Part shown: positions 53,126-60,450 of the stretch, piece by piece
How positions within the stretch are numbered: position 1 is the first letter of the stretch
How the letters are laid out: each line of letters begins with the position of its first letter
Assembly (NCBI RefSeq): GCF_025527015.1
Contig: NZ_JAODIM010000039.1
Location: forward strand, 248,001 to 312,000
Length of the DNA: 64,000 nucleotides
DNA from: Winslowiella arboricola
Lineage (GTDB): Bacteria > Pseudomonadota > Gammaproteobacteria > Enterobacterales > Enterobacteriaceae
Direction: 5' to 3'
Made by a program: the position numbers and the translations under genes
Notes under the pieces: generated by a model
Seen by the model: only the letters and a program-made list of their open reading frames with translations
Told to the model about the DNA's origin: nothing
The model's database searches: none

Positions 53126-54250
53126 ATGTCTTTAACTCGCCTGTCATCGTTGTCAGCACTACCCGCCGATCAGTGGGACGCGTTACTGCCGGATGACAAT
53201 CCGTTTCTGCGCCACGCTTTCCTCGTTACGCTGGAGCAGAGTGGTAGCCTGGGCGCGCACAGCGGCTGGCAGCCGGAACATCTGCTTTGGCAGCAGCAGG
53301 GAAAACTGCGCGCAGCGATCCCCGGCTACCGTAAAAGTCACTCGCGTGGAGAATACGTTTTCGATCACGCCTGGGCCGATGCCTGCCAGCGTGCGGGTAT
53401 TGCTTATTACCCAAAATGGCTGGGCGCGATTCCGTTCAGCCCGGTGACCGGCGCACGTCTGTTGGGTGATGCCGAAGCCAGCGCGAAGCTGCTGGAACAG
53501 TTGCCGGAATGTCTGCAGCAGCAGGAGCTGTCAGGCGCGCATATCAACTTTACCGATACGCAGGCAAACAGTCTGCTGGCCGTACAACCTGACTGGCTGG
53601 AGCGCCACGGCTGCCAGTATCACTGGCATAATCGCGGCTATCGCGATTTTCAGGACTTTCTCGATAGCCTGATGTCGCGTAAACGTAAGCAGCTGCGCAA
53701 AGAGCGCGAACAGGTTGCCGCATCCGGGATTGAATTTAGCTGGCTGCAAGGCGCGCAGGTGACGGAAAGCCAGTGGGATTTTGTCTATAGCTGCTACGCC
53801 AACACCTATGCGGTACGCGGACAACGCCCCTATCTGACGCGCGAGTTCTTCAGCCTGCTGGCGGAGCGGATGCCGGAAAATATTCGCGTCGTGCTGGCTC
53901 TGCTACGCGGACACCCGGTGGCGATGGCCTTTAGCCTGGTCAGCGGCAGCACCTTCTATGGACGCTATTGGGGCGCCATCGCCGAATTTGATCGCCTGCA
54001 CTTCGAAACCTGCTTTTATCAGGGCATGGATTATGCCATCGCCAACGGCCTAAGTGAGTTTGATGCCGGTGCGCAAGGGGAGCATAAACTGATTCGCGGT
54101 TTCGAGCCGCAGCTCACCCACTCATGGCACTATCTGTGCCACCCGGGTCTGCGCGCGGCGGTCGGCGATTTTCTGCAACAGGAACGCGCAGGGGTCAGCG
54201 GCTGGATAGATGACGCCCGCGATGCCCTGCCGTACCGTAAAGGGGATTAG
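53126..54250 (+). CDS. FemAB/GNAT-like N-acetyltransferase (DUF482)
   Basis: The 374-aa protein belongs to the DUF482/COG3146 group, related to peptidoglycan-type FemAB and GNAT enzymes: FDHAWADACQRAGIAYYPKW, then GAIAEFDRLHFETCFYQGMDYAI and FDAGAQGEHKLIRGFEP. The substrate is unknown. The ATG at 53126 is favoured by a GGAG site 8 bases upstream. Confidence 0.87.
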   Translation: MSLTRLSSLSALPADQWDALLPDDNPFLRHAFLVTLEQSGSLGAHSGWQPEHLLWQQQGKLRAAIPGYRKSHSRGEYVFDHAWADACQRAGIAYYPKWLGAIPFSPVTGARLLGDAEASAKLLEQLPECLQQQELSGAHINFTDTQANSLLAVQPDWLERHGCQYHWHNRGYRDFQDFLDSLMSRKRKQLRKEREQVAASGIEFSWLQGAQVTESQWDFVYSCYANTYAVRGQRPYLTREFFSLLAERMPENIRVVLALLRGHPVAMAFSLVSGSTFYGRYWGAIAEFDRLHFETCFYQGMDYAIANGLSEFDAGAQGEHKLIRGFEPQLTHSWHYLCHPGLRAAVGDFLQQERAGVSGWIDDARDALPYRKGD

Positions 54251-54267
54251 TCGATATTGATGCGGGT

Positions 54268-54331
54268 GGCGAGAACGCCGCCCCTACATAAGTCTATGAA
54301 TTTTTTTGTAGGGGCGGCGTTTTCGCCGCCC
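54268..54331. repeat. Inverted repeat of a dispersed element
   Basis: GGCGAGAACGCCGCCCCTAC (54268-54287) is matched by its near-perfect reverse complement at 54308-54327, one mismatch in 21 pairs, with a T-rich spacer. The arms share the GGCGGCGT/ACGCCGCCC words of the repeat at 44918. It also lies between two convergent genes and may terminate both. Confidence 0.8.
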
Positions 54332-54344
54332 GAAATTTTACAAA

Positions 54345-56177
54345 TCAGTCGATACCGACAAAGCCACCGGTTTGATGCTGCCATAAACGCGCATACAGGC
54401 CGTTTTTCGCCAGCAGTTCGCGGTGACTGCCCATTTCGACAATCGCGCCCTTCTCCAGCACCACCAGCCGATCCATTTTCGCAATCGTCGACAGGCGGTG
54501 AGCAATGGCGATAACCGTTTTGCCCTGCATCAGCGTTTCCAGACTCTCCTGAATCGCCGCTTCGACTTCCGAATCCAGCGCCGAGGTCGCCTCGTCCATC
54601 ACCAGGATCGGCGCATCTTTCAGTAATACGCGCGCAATCGCAATACGCTGGCGCTGACCGCCGGAAAGCTTCACGCCGCGTTCACCAACGTGCGCATCCA
54701 GCCCGGTACGCCCCTGAGGATCGGAAAGCAGCGGAATAAATTCGTCAGCGCGCGCACGATGGATCGCCGCCAGCAACGCTTCCTCACTGGCTTCTGGTTT
54801 GCCATACAATAAGTTATCGCGAATCGAGCGGTGCAGCAGTGAGGTATCCTGAGTAATCATACCAATCTGCGCGCGCAGACTGTGCTGGCTGACCTGCGCG
54901 ATATCCTGACCGTCAATCAGAATGCGACCACCATTAATGTCATACAGTCGCATCAGCAGATTGACCAGCGTTGATTTACCGGCGCCGGAAGGACCAATCA
55001 GGCCAATCTTTTCGCCCGGCTTAATTTGCAGATCCAGCCCATTAATCACCTGGCGACTACCGCCATAGTCAAAGTTCACCCGATCAAAATGAATCGCGCC
55101 ACTGTGCACCTGCAGCGCCTCAGCTTCTGGCTCATCTGCCACGCTAATCGGCTGCGAGATAGTTTTCAGGCCATCCTGCACCATACCGATATTTTCAAAA
55201 ATGCCGTTCACTACCCACATAATCCAGCCGGACATATTTACAATGCGGATCACCAGTCCGGTCGCCAGCGCAATCGCGCCGACGCTAATCAGCGATTGCG
55301 TCCACAGCCACAACGCCATACCGCTGGTCGCCACAATCAGCAGGCCATTTAGCGTGGAAATAGTCACATCCATACTGGTGGCCATCCGCGTAGCCAGCTG
55401 CATTTTCTCGGTCTGTTCCTGCATGGCTTCACGCGCATAGCGCTGCTCAAGATCGGTGTGAGCAAACAGCTTCAATGTGGTGATATTGGTATAACCATCG
55501 ACGATACAGCCCATCAATTTTGAGCGCGCATCGGATGACTCTACCGAGCGCGCTTTGATGCGCGGCACGAAGTAGCGCATGGCAGTGACATAGCCAACAA
55601 TCCAGATAATTAATGGCACCATTAAGCGCCAGTCGGCTTGTGCAAACAGCACAAGCGAAGTGACGGCATAGATCAGCACATGCCACAGCGCATCCACCGT
55701 CTGCACCGCAGAATCACGCAGCGCGTTACCGGTTTGCATGATGCGTTGCGCGATGCGTCCGGCAAAGTCATTCTGGAAAAAATTCAGGCTCTGCCGCAGC
55801 ACATAGTTATGATTTTGCCAGCGGATCATACTGGTCATTCCGGGGTTAATGCTCTGATTAACCAGCAGATCGTGCAGGCCAATAAACACCGGGCGCAGGA
55901 TCAGCGCGACAAACGCCATCCACAGCAGGGTTGGCCAGTGATCGCTAAACAGCGTGGCAGGTGACGAGCTGTTGGCCAGATCGATAATCCGGCTCAGATA
56001 ACTGAACAGCGCCACCTCAATCAGCGAGCCAACCAGCCCTACCGCCAGCAGTGCGGCAAAGCTGCGCCATACCTGACGCAGGTAGTAAAAATAGAACGGC
56101 CAGACCTGGTCTGGCGGGGCCTCGCTCGGGGCATCCTGGAAGATATTGATCAATCTTTCGAAGCGGCGGAACAGCAT
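54345..56177 (-). CDS. ABC exporter (fused membrane and ATPase domains)
   Basis: The 610-aa half-transporter has six membrane helices (about residues 35-330) and an ATPase domain with Walker A GPSGAGKST, signature LSGGQRQR and Walker B ILVMDEATSALD. It should work as a homodimer at the inner membrane. The ATG at 56177 (MLFRRFERLINIF) is preferred to an in-frame GTG at 56210. The substrate is unknown; multidrug or lipid export are the usual roles. Confidence 0.92.
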   Translation of the reverse strand: MLFRRFERLINIFQDAPSEAPPDQVWPFYFYYLRQVWRSFAALLAVGLVGSLIEVALFSYLSRIIDLANSSSPATLFSDHWPTLLWMAFVALILRPVFIGLHDLLVNQSINPGMTSMIRWQNHNYVLRQSLNFFQNDFAGRIAQRIMQTGNALRDSAVQTVDALWHVLIYAVTSLVLFAQADWRLMVPLIIWIVGYVTAMRYFVPRIKARSVESSDARSKLMGCIVDGYTNITTLKLFAHTDLEQRYAREAMQEQTEKMQLATRMATSMDVTISTLNGLLIVATSGMALWLWTQSLISVGAIALATGLVIRIVNMSGWIMWVVNGIFENIGMVQDGLKTISQPISVADEPEAEALQVHSGAIHFDRVNFDYGGSRQVINGLDLQIKPGEKIGLIGPSGAGKSTLVNLLMRLYDINGGRILIDGQDIAQVSQHSLRAQIGMITQDTSLLHRSIRDNLLYGKPEASEEALLAAIHRARADEFIPLLSDPQGRTGLDAHVGERGVKLSGGQRQRIAIARVLLKDAPILVMDEATSALDSEVEAAIQESLETLMQGKTVIAIAHRLSTIAKMDRLVVLEKGAIVEMGSHRELLAKNGLYARLWQHQTGGFVGID

Positions 56178-56332
56178 ATACACACTCACTTTCAACGCAT
56201 TACGAACCACCCAGCTTAGTCCTATTCCCGGCAGGCTTCAGCTTTTAGTGCCGAATAAAAGCACAAATTTCGCCTTTAATGTCTGCGGGGAAAGGGCGAA
56301 AAAGTAGCCAGCCAGCAGTAAGCAGGTTATGC

Positions 56333-56355
56333 TATGTAAGAACATATCTTACATA
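56333..56355. promoter_or_regulatory. parDE operator
   Basis: A perfect 9-bp inverted repeat, TATGTAAGA and TCTTACATA, with a 5-base spacer lies 16 bases upstream of parD. It is the expected site for autoregulation by the ParD antitoxin. Confidence 0.75.
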
Positions 56356-56371
56356 AAGCGGGAAAATGCTA

Positions 56372-56638
56372 ATGGCCAGAACAATAACTGTTGATCTCGG
56401 AGATGAGCTGCGTCGCTTTGTTGAGTCTCTTATTTTCTCCGGTGACTATCACACGCAAAGTGAAGTAATACGTGAATCACTGCGGCTGCTACAAGAAAAG
56501 CGAGCTGAGTCCAGTCTGCAAAAAATGCGCATGCTTATCGCTGAAGGAGTAGCCAGTGGAGAGCCTGAGGAATGGAATCGTGCGGCTTTTCTCTTAAGGA
56601 TGAGAGAGAACAATGATGGTAAAAAGCAAAAAGATTAA
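56372..56638 (+). CDS. parD: ParD-family antitoxin
   Basis: The 88-aa protein has the ParD ribbon-helix-helix N-terminus (ARTITVDLGDELRRFVESL, YHTQSEVIRESLRLLQEK) and a disordered toxin-binding tail. The ATG at 56372 agrees with the family; an ATG two codons upstream is also in frame. It overlaps parE by 26 bases. Confidence 0.93.
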   Translation: MARTITVDLGDELRRFVESLIFSGDYHTQSEVIRESLRLLQEKRAESSLQKMRMLIAEGVASGEPEEWNRAAFLLRMRENNDGKKQKD

Positions 56639-56921
56639 GCTGACGCCAAAGGCAGAACAGGATTTAGCGGATATCTGGTATTACGGTATGTCTCATTTTG
56701 GTGATGAAGCGGCTGAGCGCTATTTAGACAAAATTGATCATGCCTTTCGCGCTATCGCCCAGCATGAAATTGGCACGGCGCGTCCTGAATTAGCGACGGG
56801 TGTCTTTTCTTACCCCCTGGCAAAGCATATGCTCTTCTTCTTTAATGAATCAGATGCGGTGATAATTATTCGCATACTGCATCAAACTCAGGATGCGCTC
56901 AGACACCTCAAATGGTTTTGA
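56613..56921 (+). CDS. parE: ParE-family toxin
   Basis: A 102-aa RelE/ParE-fold protein (KIKLTPKAEQDLADIWYYG, RYLDKIDHAFRAIAQHEIG, VIIIRILHQTQDALRHL). ParE toxins block DNA gyrase and are held inactive by ParD. The arginine near the middle-to-late region (IIRILHQ) and the family core are intact, so the toxin looks functional. Confidence 0.93.
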   Translation: MMVKSKKIKLTPKAEQDLADIWYYGMSHFGDEAAERYLDKIDHAFRAIAQHEIGTARPELATGVFSYPLAKHMLFFFNESDAVIIIRILHQTQDALRHLKWF

Positions 56922-56945
56922 ACGCGCAAATATTCAGGAATTGTT

Positions 56946-57548
56946 ATGGCAAAAAGTTTAGTCATTATGCTGCATGGCGTCGGCAGCAACGGCGACGATT
57001 TAGCCGGCCTCGGTAGCCACTGGTCACCCGCGTTGCCCGGCACCGCTTTTGCCTCACCCGATGCGCCTTATCCTTTTCCACATGGGGCGGGTTATCAGTG
57101 GTTTAGTCTTGATGGGATTACTGAGCAAAATCGCCCGGCACGTGTGGTGGCCGCGCGTGAAGCCTTTGACCAGCTGCTGCATGACATTCTCGACGCTCAT
57201 CAGATGAGCGGCCAGCTGGATCGCGTGGTGCTGGTTGGTTTTTCGCAGGGGTCAATCATGGCGCTGGACGCGCTGGTTTCCGGGCGCTGGCCGGTCGCAG
57301 GCGTAGTGGCGTTCTCCGGGCGGCTCTCTTCACCGCAGCCCTTTACCCCGGCAACCCACACCCCGGCGTTACTGATCCACGGCCATGCCGACGCGGTGAT
57401 TCCGTGGGCGGAAAGTGAAGCGGCCGCGCTGCGCTTGATCGCCGCGGGCGTTGAGGTGAAAACCCAGTTTGAACCCGCCACGGGTCATACTATCTCCGGC
57501 CAGGGCGCGAGCACCGCCGCGACCTTTATTGCCGGCTGTCTGGCATAA
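56946..57548 (+). CDS. YpfH-like carboxylesterase
   Basis: A 200-aa alpha/beta hydrolase with nucleophile S100 in GFSQGS, D149 and H181 in TGHTIS, matching the phospholipase/carboxylesterase group that includes E. coli YpfH. YpfH is 232 aa, so this is shorter. It follows parE by 24 bases but is unlikely to belong to the toxin-antitoxin unit. Confidence 0.88.
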   Translation: MAKSLVIMLHGVGSNGDDLAGLGSHWSPALPGTAFASPDAPYPFPHGAGYQWFSLDGITEQNRPARVVAAREAFDQLLHDILDAHQMSGQLDRVVLVGFSQGSIMALDALVSGRWPVAGVVAFSGRLSSPQPFTPATHTPALLIHGHADAVIPWAESEAAALRLIAAGVEVKTQFEPATGHTISGQGASTAATFIAGCLA

Positions 57549-57554
57549 CAATAT

Positions 57555-57571
57555 GGGGGCCGGATGCCCCC
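57555..57571. terminator. Hairpin between esterase and crcB
   Basis: GGGGGC and GCCCCC form a 6-bp GC stem with a 5-base loop between two convergent stops. No T-tract is present. Confidence 0.5.
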
Positions 57572-57577
57572 GCTGCG

Positions 57578-57955
57578 TTACCCCAGCGCATTGATCAAAG
57601 CAAAACCGGCGAACGTCATCAGCAGGGAGCCGATAACGTGGGTCATAATGCTCAGCATCGCCCAGAGGTAGTTACCGCTTTGCAGCAGCAGCATAATTTC
57701 TGCCGAGAAACTGGAGAAGGTGGTCATACCGCCGCATAAACCAGTAACAATCAGCAGTTTCCAGATTGGATCAAGCTGTGGGTTTTTCAGGAAATAAGCC
57801 AGCGCCATGCCAATAATAAACCCGCCTACCAGATTCACAATCAGCGTGCCCGGCGGCAGATTGGGAAACAGCGCATTGAAACGAACCGAAATTAACCAGC
57901 GCAGCACACATCCTAGCGAACCGCCAACGATCACCGCGAGCATCGATTTAACCAT
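57578..57955 (-). CDS. crcB: Fluoride exporter CrcB/Fluc
   Basis: The 125-aa membrane protein has four helices and the Fluc signatures GCVLRWLIS, NLVGGFIIG and CGGMTTFSSFS. Fluc proteins form dual-topology dimeric channels that release fluoride. A fluoride riboswitch lies about 120 bases upstream in the same direction, which confirms the role. Confidence 0.97.
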   Translation of the reverse strand: MVKSMLAVIVGGSLGCVLRWLISVRFNALFPNLPPGTLIVNLVGGFIIGMALAYFLKNPQLDPIWKLLIVTGLCGGMTTFSSFSAEIMLLLQSGNYLWAMLSIMTHVIGSLLMTFAGFALINALG

Positions 57956-58075
57956 AAGTAAAAACCCTTAAATTTCACTGTTGCTTATTGCTCAGGGAAG
58001 CTGGAATGCAGGAAACAATACAGAGTGCTGACTTCCTGACATACACCACACTCCCGCGAGGAGGATAAGTATGCC

Positions 58076-58134
58076 AGGCGTCATCAGCCGCTGAGGAGCC
58101 AGCAGGCGGTTGGATAAGGTGGAATGCCATCACC
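58076..58134 (-). ncRNA. Fluoride riboswitch (crcB motif)
   Basis: On the minus strand GGTGATGGCATTCCACC (58134-58118) matches the crcB-motif 5' stem and loop, and GCGGCTGATGACGCCT (58091-58076) matches the conserved 3' part with the CUGAUG box. The GGC of the loop can pair with the GCC of the 3' part, giving the pseudoknot. It sits 120 bases ahead of crcB on its strand. Confidence 0.92.
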
Positions 58135-58226
58135 TTGAAGTGAAAATAATATCCCTTTGCAGCGCAGCAGACAATCCATGCGGCTAAAGTTGTGTAAATC
58201 CAGTGGCCTGGCGGCCAGTGCGTTTC

Positions 58227-58757
58227 TCAGAAGCCAATCTCAGCGGTTTTCGCCACATTAACAAAGGGACCTGACAGCAATTTATTGTGATGGGCAATAA
58301 TTTGTTCTGCGCTCAGCACACCGTTGCTGAAGGTGGTATGGGCATCGCTGGCCAGCACCATCTCAATGCCGAGATCGCGGCCGCCACGACAGGTAGTATC
58401 GACGCAATAATCGGTTTGCATCCCCGCTACCGCCAGCCGTTTAATGCCTTTGTCATGCAACAGGCTCAGTAAGGAGGTCTGGAAAAAGCAGCTGGGGCGG
58501 GTTTTGGTCAGGTAAATATCATTCTCGTCGCGCTTAAGTTCCGCCGCGATCTGCCACATTTCACTGCCCTGCGCCAGAGGTGTGCCCTCAGGTCCGGTAT
58601 GCTGGACAAAAATAACTGGCCGTTGTTGCGCGCGGGCAGCGTCGATAAGCTGATTAATATTTTCAAGTACCGACTCGATAGCAAATGGCGCCTGCGCGGC
58701 ATGCACCAGTCCGTTTTGCATATCAATAATCAGCAGGGCAGAAGCATTTTGGCTCAT
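58227..58757 (-). CDS. Isochorismatase-family cysteine hydrolase
   Basis: A 176-aa enzyme with the catalytic triad D12, K85 and C118 (segment MQTDYCVDTTCRGG). The family hydrolyses isochorismate, nicotinamide or other amides; lack of the DUF and ACP domains excludes an EntB-type siderophore enzyme. An ACCGGAGAA site precedes the ATG. Confidence 0.92.
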   Translation of the reverse strand: MSQNASALLIIDMQNGLVHAAQAPFAIESVLENINQLIDAARAQQRPVIFVQHTGPEGTPLAQGSEMWQIAAELKRDENDIYLTKTRPSCFFQTSLLSLLHDKGIKRLAVAGMQTDYCVDTTCRGGRDLGIEMVLASDAHTTFSNGVLSAEQIIAHHNKLLSGPFVNVAKTAEIGF

Positions 58758-59061
58758 GATATTCTCCGGTAATACCGTTCGGACGGAGAACGCTAACCCC
58801 GTCAGAATCAGCGGGACGATGGGAAGTTTGCTATTTATGCTGCATGCAAACGCGCCACAGTCCGCCAGATGCGGTTGTGGTGGTATGCGTAGTGAGGACG
58901 AGCAGAGAAATCAGCATGCTTAAAGCATTGCCTGAAAAGGATAAAATTGCAATCGAAACGAGCAGGGGGAGAGAGCGGTGTTGTTACAGCAAAGTTTGAT
59001 AACCATCGGTCGATCCCTAACCGCGGTTATCGAGGGTATTTTGCTACTGGTGTACTAAAAA
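58758..59061. other. Intergenic region, no firm gene
   Basis: The 304 bases between the isochorismatase start and the AzuC-like gene hold the isochorismatase promoter region and the 3' part of any AzuC-type RNA. A possible stem GATAACC/GGTTATC near 59000-59030 is seen. I find no supported gene. Confidence 0.4.
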
Positions 59062-59139
59062 TCAGTTCAATGCGCCTGGCGGTACGTGTTTGTAAGTTTC
59101 AACGTAAGCGCGGAATACATATTTAAAAAACTTTTTCAT
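59062..59139 (-). CDS. azuC: AzuC-like 25-aa small protein
   Basis: The frame MKKFFKYVFRAYVETYKHVP ends with PGALN. The second half follows E. coli AzuC (28 aa), which has Y-x-K-T-F-K-D-V-P-P-G in the same place; shared residues include Y, T, K, VPPG. In E. coli this small membrane-associated protein binds glycerol-3-phosphate dehydrogenase GlpD and the transcript AzuCR also acts as a base-pairing RNA. Here it has a TATAAT -10, a TTGCCT -35 with a 17-base spacer and a CRP site. The family call rests on motif likeness and promoter structure; no search was run. Confidence 0.8.
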   Translation of the reverse strand: MKKFFKYVFRAYVETYKHVPPGALN

Positions 59140-59178
59140 CAGACTATCCGGTTCAATTTTTGTTGAATAACGCAAAAA

Positions 59179-59207
59179 ATTATACAATCCGGATGTTTTT
59201 CAGGCAA
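59179..59207 (-). promoter_or_regulatory. Promoter of the AzuC-like gene
   Basis: On the minus strand TTGCCT (59207-59202), a 17-base spacer and TATAAT (59184-59179) form a good sigma70 promoter. The transcript would start near 59172, leaving a leader of about 33 bases. Confidence 0.75.
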
Positions 59208-59210
59208 ATT

Positions 59211-59232
59211 TTTTTTGATGTAGATCACATTA
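59211..59232 (-). promoter_or_regulatory. CRP site of the AzuC-like gene
   Basis: The 22-mer reads TGTGATCTACATCA with A-rich flanks on the minus strand, close to the CRP consensus TGTGA-N6-TCACA. Its centre is about 49 bases upstream of the predicted start, an unusual spacing that overlaps the region just before the -35 and would fit repression or indirect activation. Confidence 0.75.
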
Positions 59233-59297
59233 TTTAGCTAAAGTATGCAAACCATAACTTAAACAAAAGTTAAACAAGACGGGATTGTTAAAAGAAG

Positions 59298-59870
59298 TTA
59301 GCTCAGCAGCCCAAGATGTTCGACCAGAATGCTGCCGCCGATGCCAATCAGCACGACGCCGCCAACCACTTCTGCCCACTTGCCCATCACCGGTCCGATA
59401 AAACGTCCCAGCAGAATACCGGAAGCCGCCATTACCGTGGTCGCAGCGCCAATCGTCAACGCCGTTAATACAATATTAACCTGCAGGAAAGCCAGTCCGA
59501 CCCCCACCGCCATCGCATCAAGGCTGGTGGCAATCGCCGTGGTGGCCAGTAGCAGGAAACCGTGACGCTGTGGCTGCTGTTGTTCTGCCTGTTGCGGGCG
59601 GCGGAAACCTTCGACAATCATGCGCGCCCCCAGCACAAACAGCAGCGTGAAAGCCACCCAGTGATCCCACGACATAATAAACTGGCTGGCCGCGAGGCCG
59701 ATAGCCCAGCCGATTAACGGCGTCAGCGCTTCAATCGTGCCGAAAATCAGGCCGGTACGAATGGCTTCTTTCAGCGTCGGGCGATGCAGTGCGGCGCCTT
59801 TACCGACTGCGGCGGCAAAAGCATCCATCGACATAGCAAAAGCGAGAATCAGTGTTGCGTAAAGGCTCAT
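59298..59870 (-). CDS. mntP: Manganese exporter MntP
   Basis: The 190-aa membrane protein has six helices and two DUF204 repeats with the paired motifs [16 protein letters not shown] and [16 protein letters not shown], as in E. coli MntP (188 aa). It exports Mn2+. The ATG at 59870 ([10 protein letters not shown]) is chosen over an upstream in-frame start at 59921. An MntR box lies upstream. Confidence 0.95.
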   Translation of the reverse strand: MSLYATLILAFAMSMDAFAAAVGKGAALHRPTLKEAIRTGLIFGTIEALTPLIGWAIGLAASQFIMSWDHWVAFTLLFVLGARMIVEGFRRPQQAEQQQPQRHGFLLLATTAIATSLDAMAVGVGLAFLQVNIVLTALTIGAATTVMAASGILLGRFIGPVMGKWAEVVGGVVLIGIGGSILVEHLGLLS

Positions 59871-60185
59871 TATTTTTATACCGACTGGCGTATGACGAGA
59901 AACAGCATCAGGCTTCGTCAAAAATTGCGCGACATATGCAAAAGAGTGCGCATGCTACCACGCGTTTGTCAGGATAAAAAGACAATAAAATCATGGATTT
60001 GAGTATAGCCTCGGCTATACATTTTAACGCTGGCTAACTTGCTGGCGATGAAATCAGCGATTTCCGGCTACGGCTTATACAGCGGTACAGGCGATTTCAA
60101 TACCTTAACGTGCAAAGGGGTCAGATTGAATATGGCGGCATATTGTCTGACAATACCAACACTCTTTATTTAATAAGCTGAATGC
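59871..60185. other. Intergenic region upstream of mntP
   Basis: The 315-base gap holds the mntP leader, the MntR box at 60003-60020 and the start region of the divergent 80-aa gene. I looked for the yybP-ykoY manganese riboswitch that precedes mntP in E. coli and could not see its conserved boxes. Confidence 0.5.
60003..60020 (-). promoter_or_regulatory. MntR box of mntP
   Basis: GTATAGCC-TCG-type palindrome: GTATAGCC and GGCTATAC with a 2-base centre. It contains ATAGC-N4-GCTAT, the core of the enterobacterial MntR site. Mn-bound MntR activates mntP in E. coli. Confidence 0.8.
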
Positions 60186-60428
60186 ATGAAAAGTACCTTT
60201 GAAACCTTTCTGATCCCGATGGGCATCCTGTTGCTCGGTTTTCTCTCTGCGCTGTTGCTACCAGCGCCGTGGTTTGGCATCCAGCTGACCAAATCATTGA
60301 TGGTAAGCTTTCATCTGCAGGATATCGGCCAGCTGTATACTTTAGTGTTCTGCCTGTGGTTTCTGCTGTTAGGCGCCATTGAGTACTTTGTGATCCGCTT
60401 TATTTATCGACGTTACTTTAAAATTTAA
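60186..60428 (+). CDS. Small 80-aa membrane protein
   Basis: Two clear membrane helices (FLIPMGILLLGFLSALLLP and LYTLVFCLWFLLLGAIEYFV) and a basic C-terminus (RRYFKI). I do not recognise a family. It lies 22 bases upstream of the hydrolase gene and may be co-transcribed. Confidence 0.7.
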   Translation: MKSTFETFLIPMGILLLGFLSALLLPAPWFGIQLTKSLMVSFHLQDIGQLYTLVFCLWFLLLGAIEYFVIRFIYRRYFKI

Positions 60429-60450
60429 CCGTCAGAAGGCCCGCATCACC

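Noticed and set aside
58919-59002. 27-codon plus-strand frame starting MLKALPEKDK
   Set aside because: Weak ribosome site, no promoter seen, and the region is better explained as the 3' side of the AzuC-type transcript.
59871-60002. Possible yybP-ykoY riboswitch in the mntP leader
   Set aside because: I could not find the conserved boxes by eye; only the MntR box is supported.
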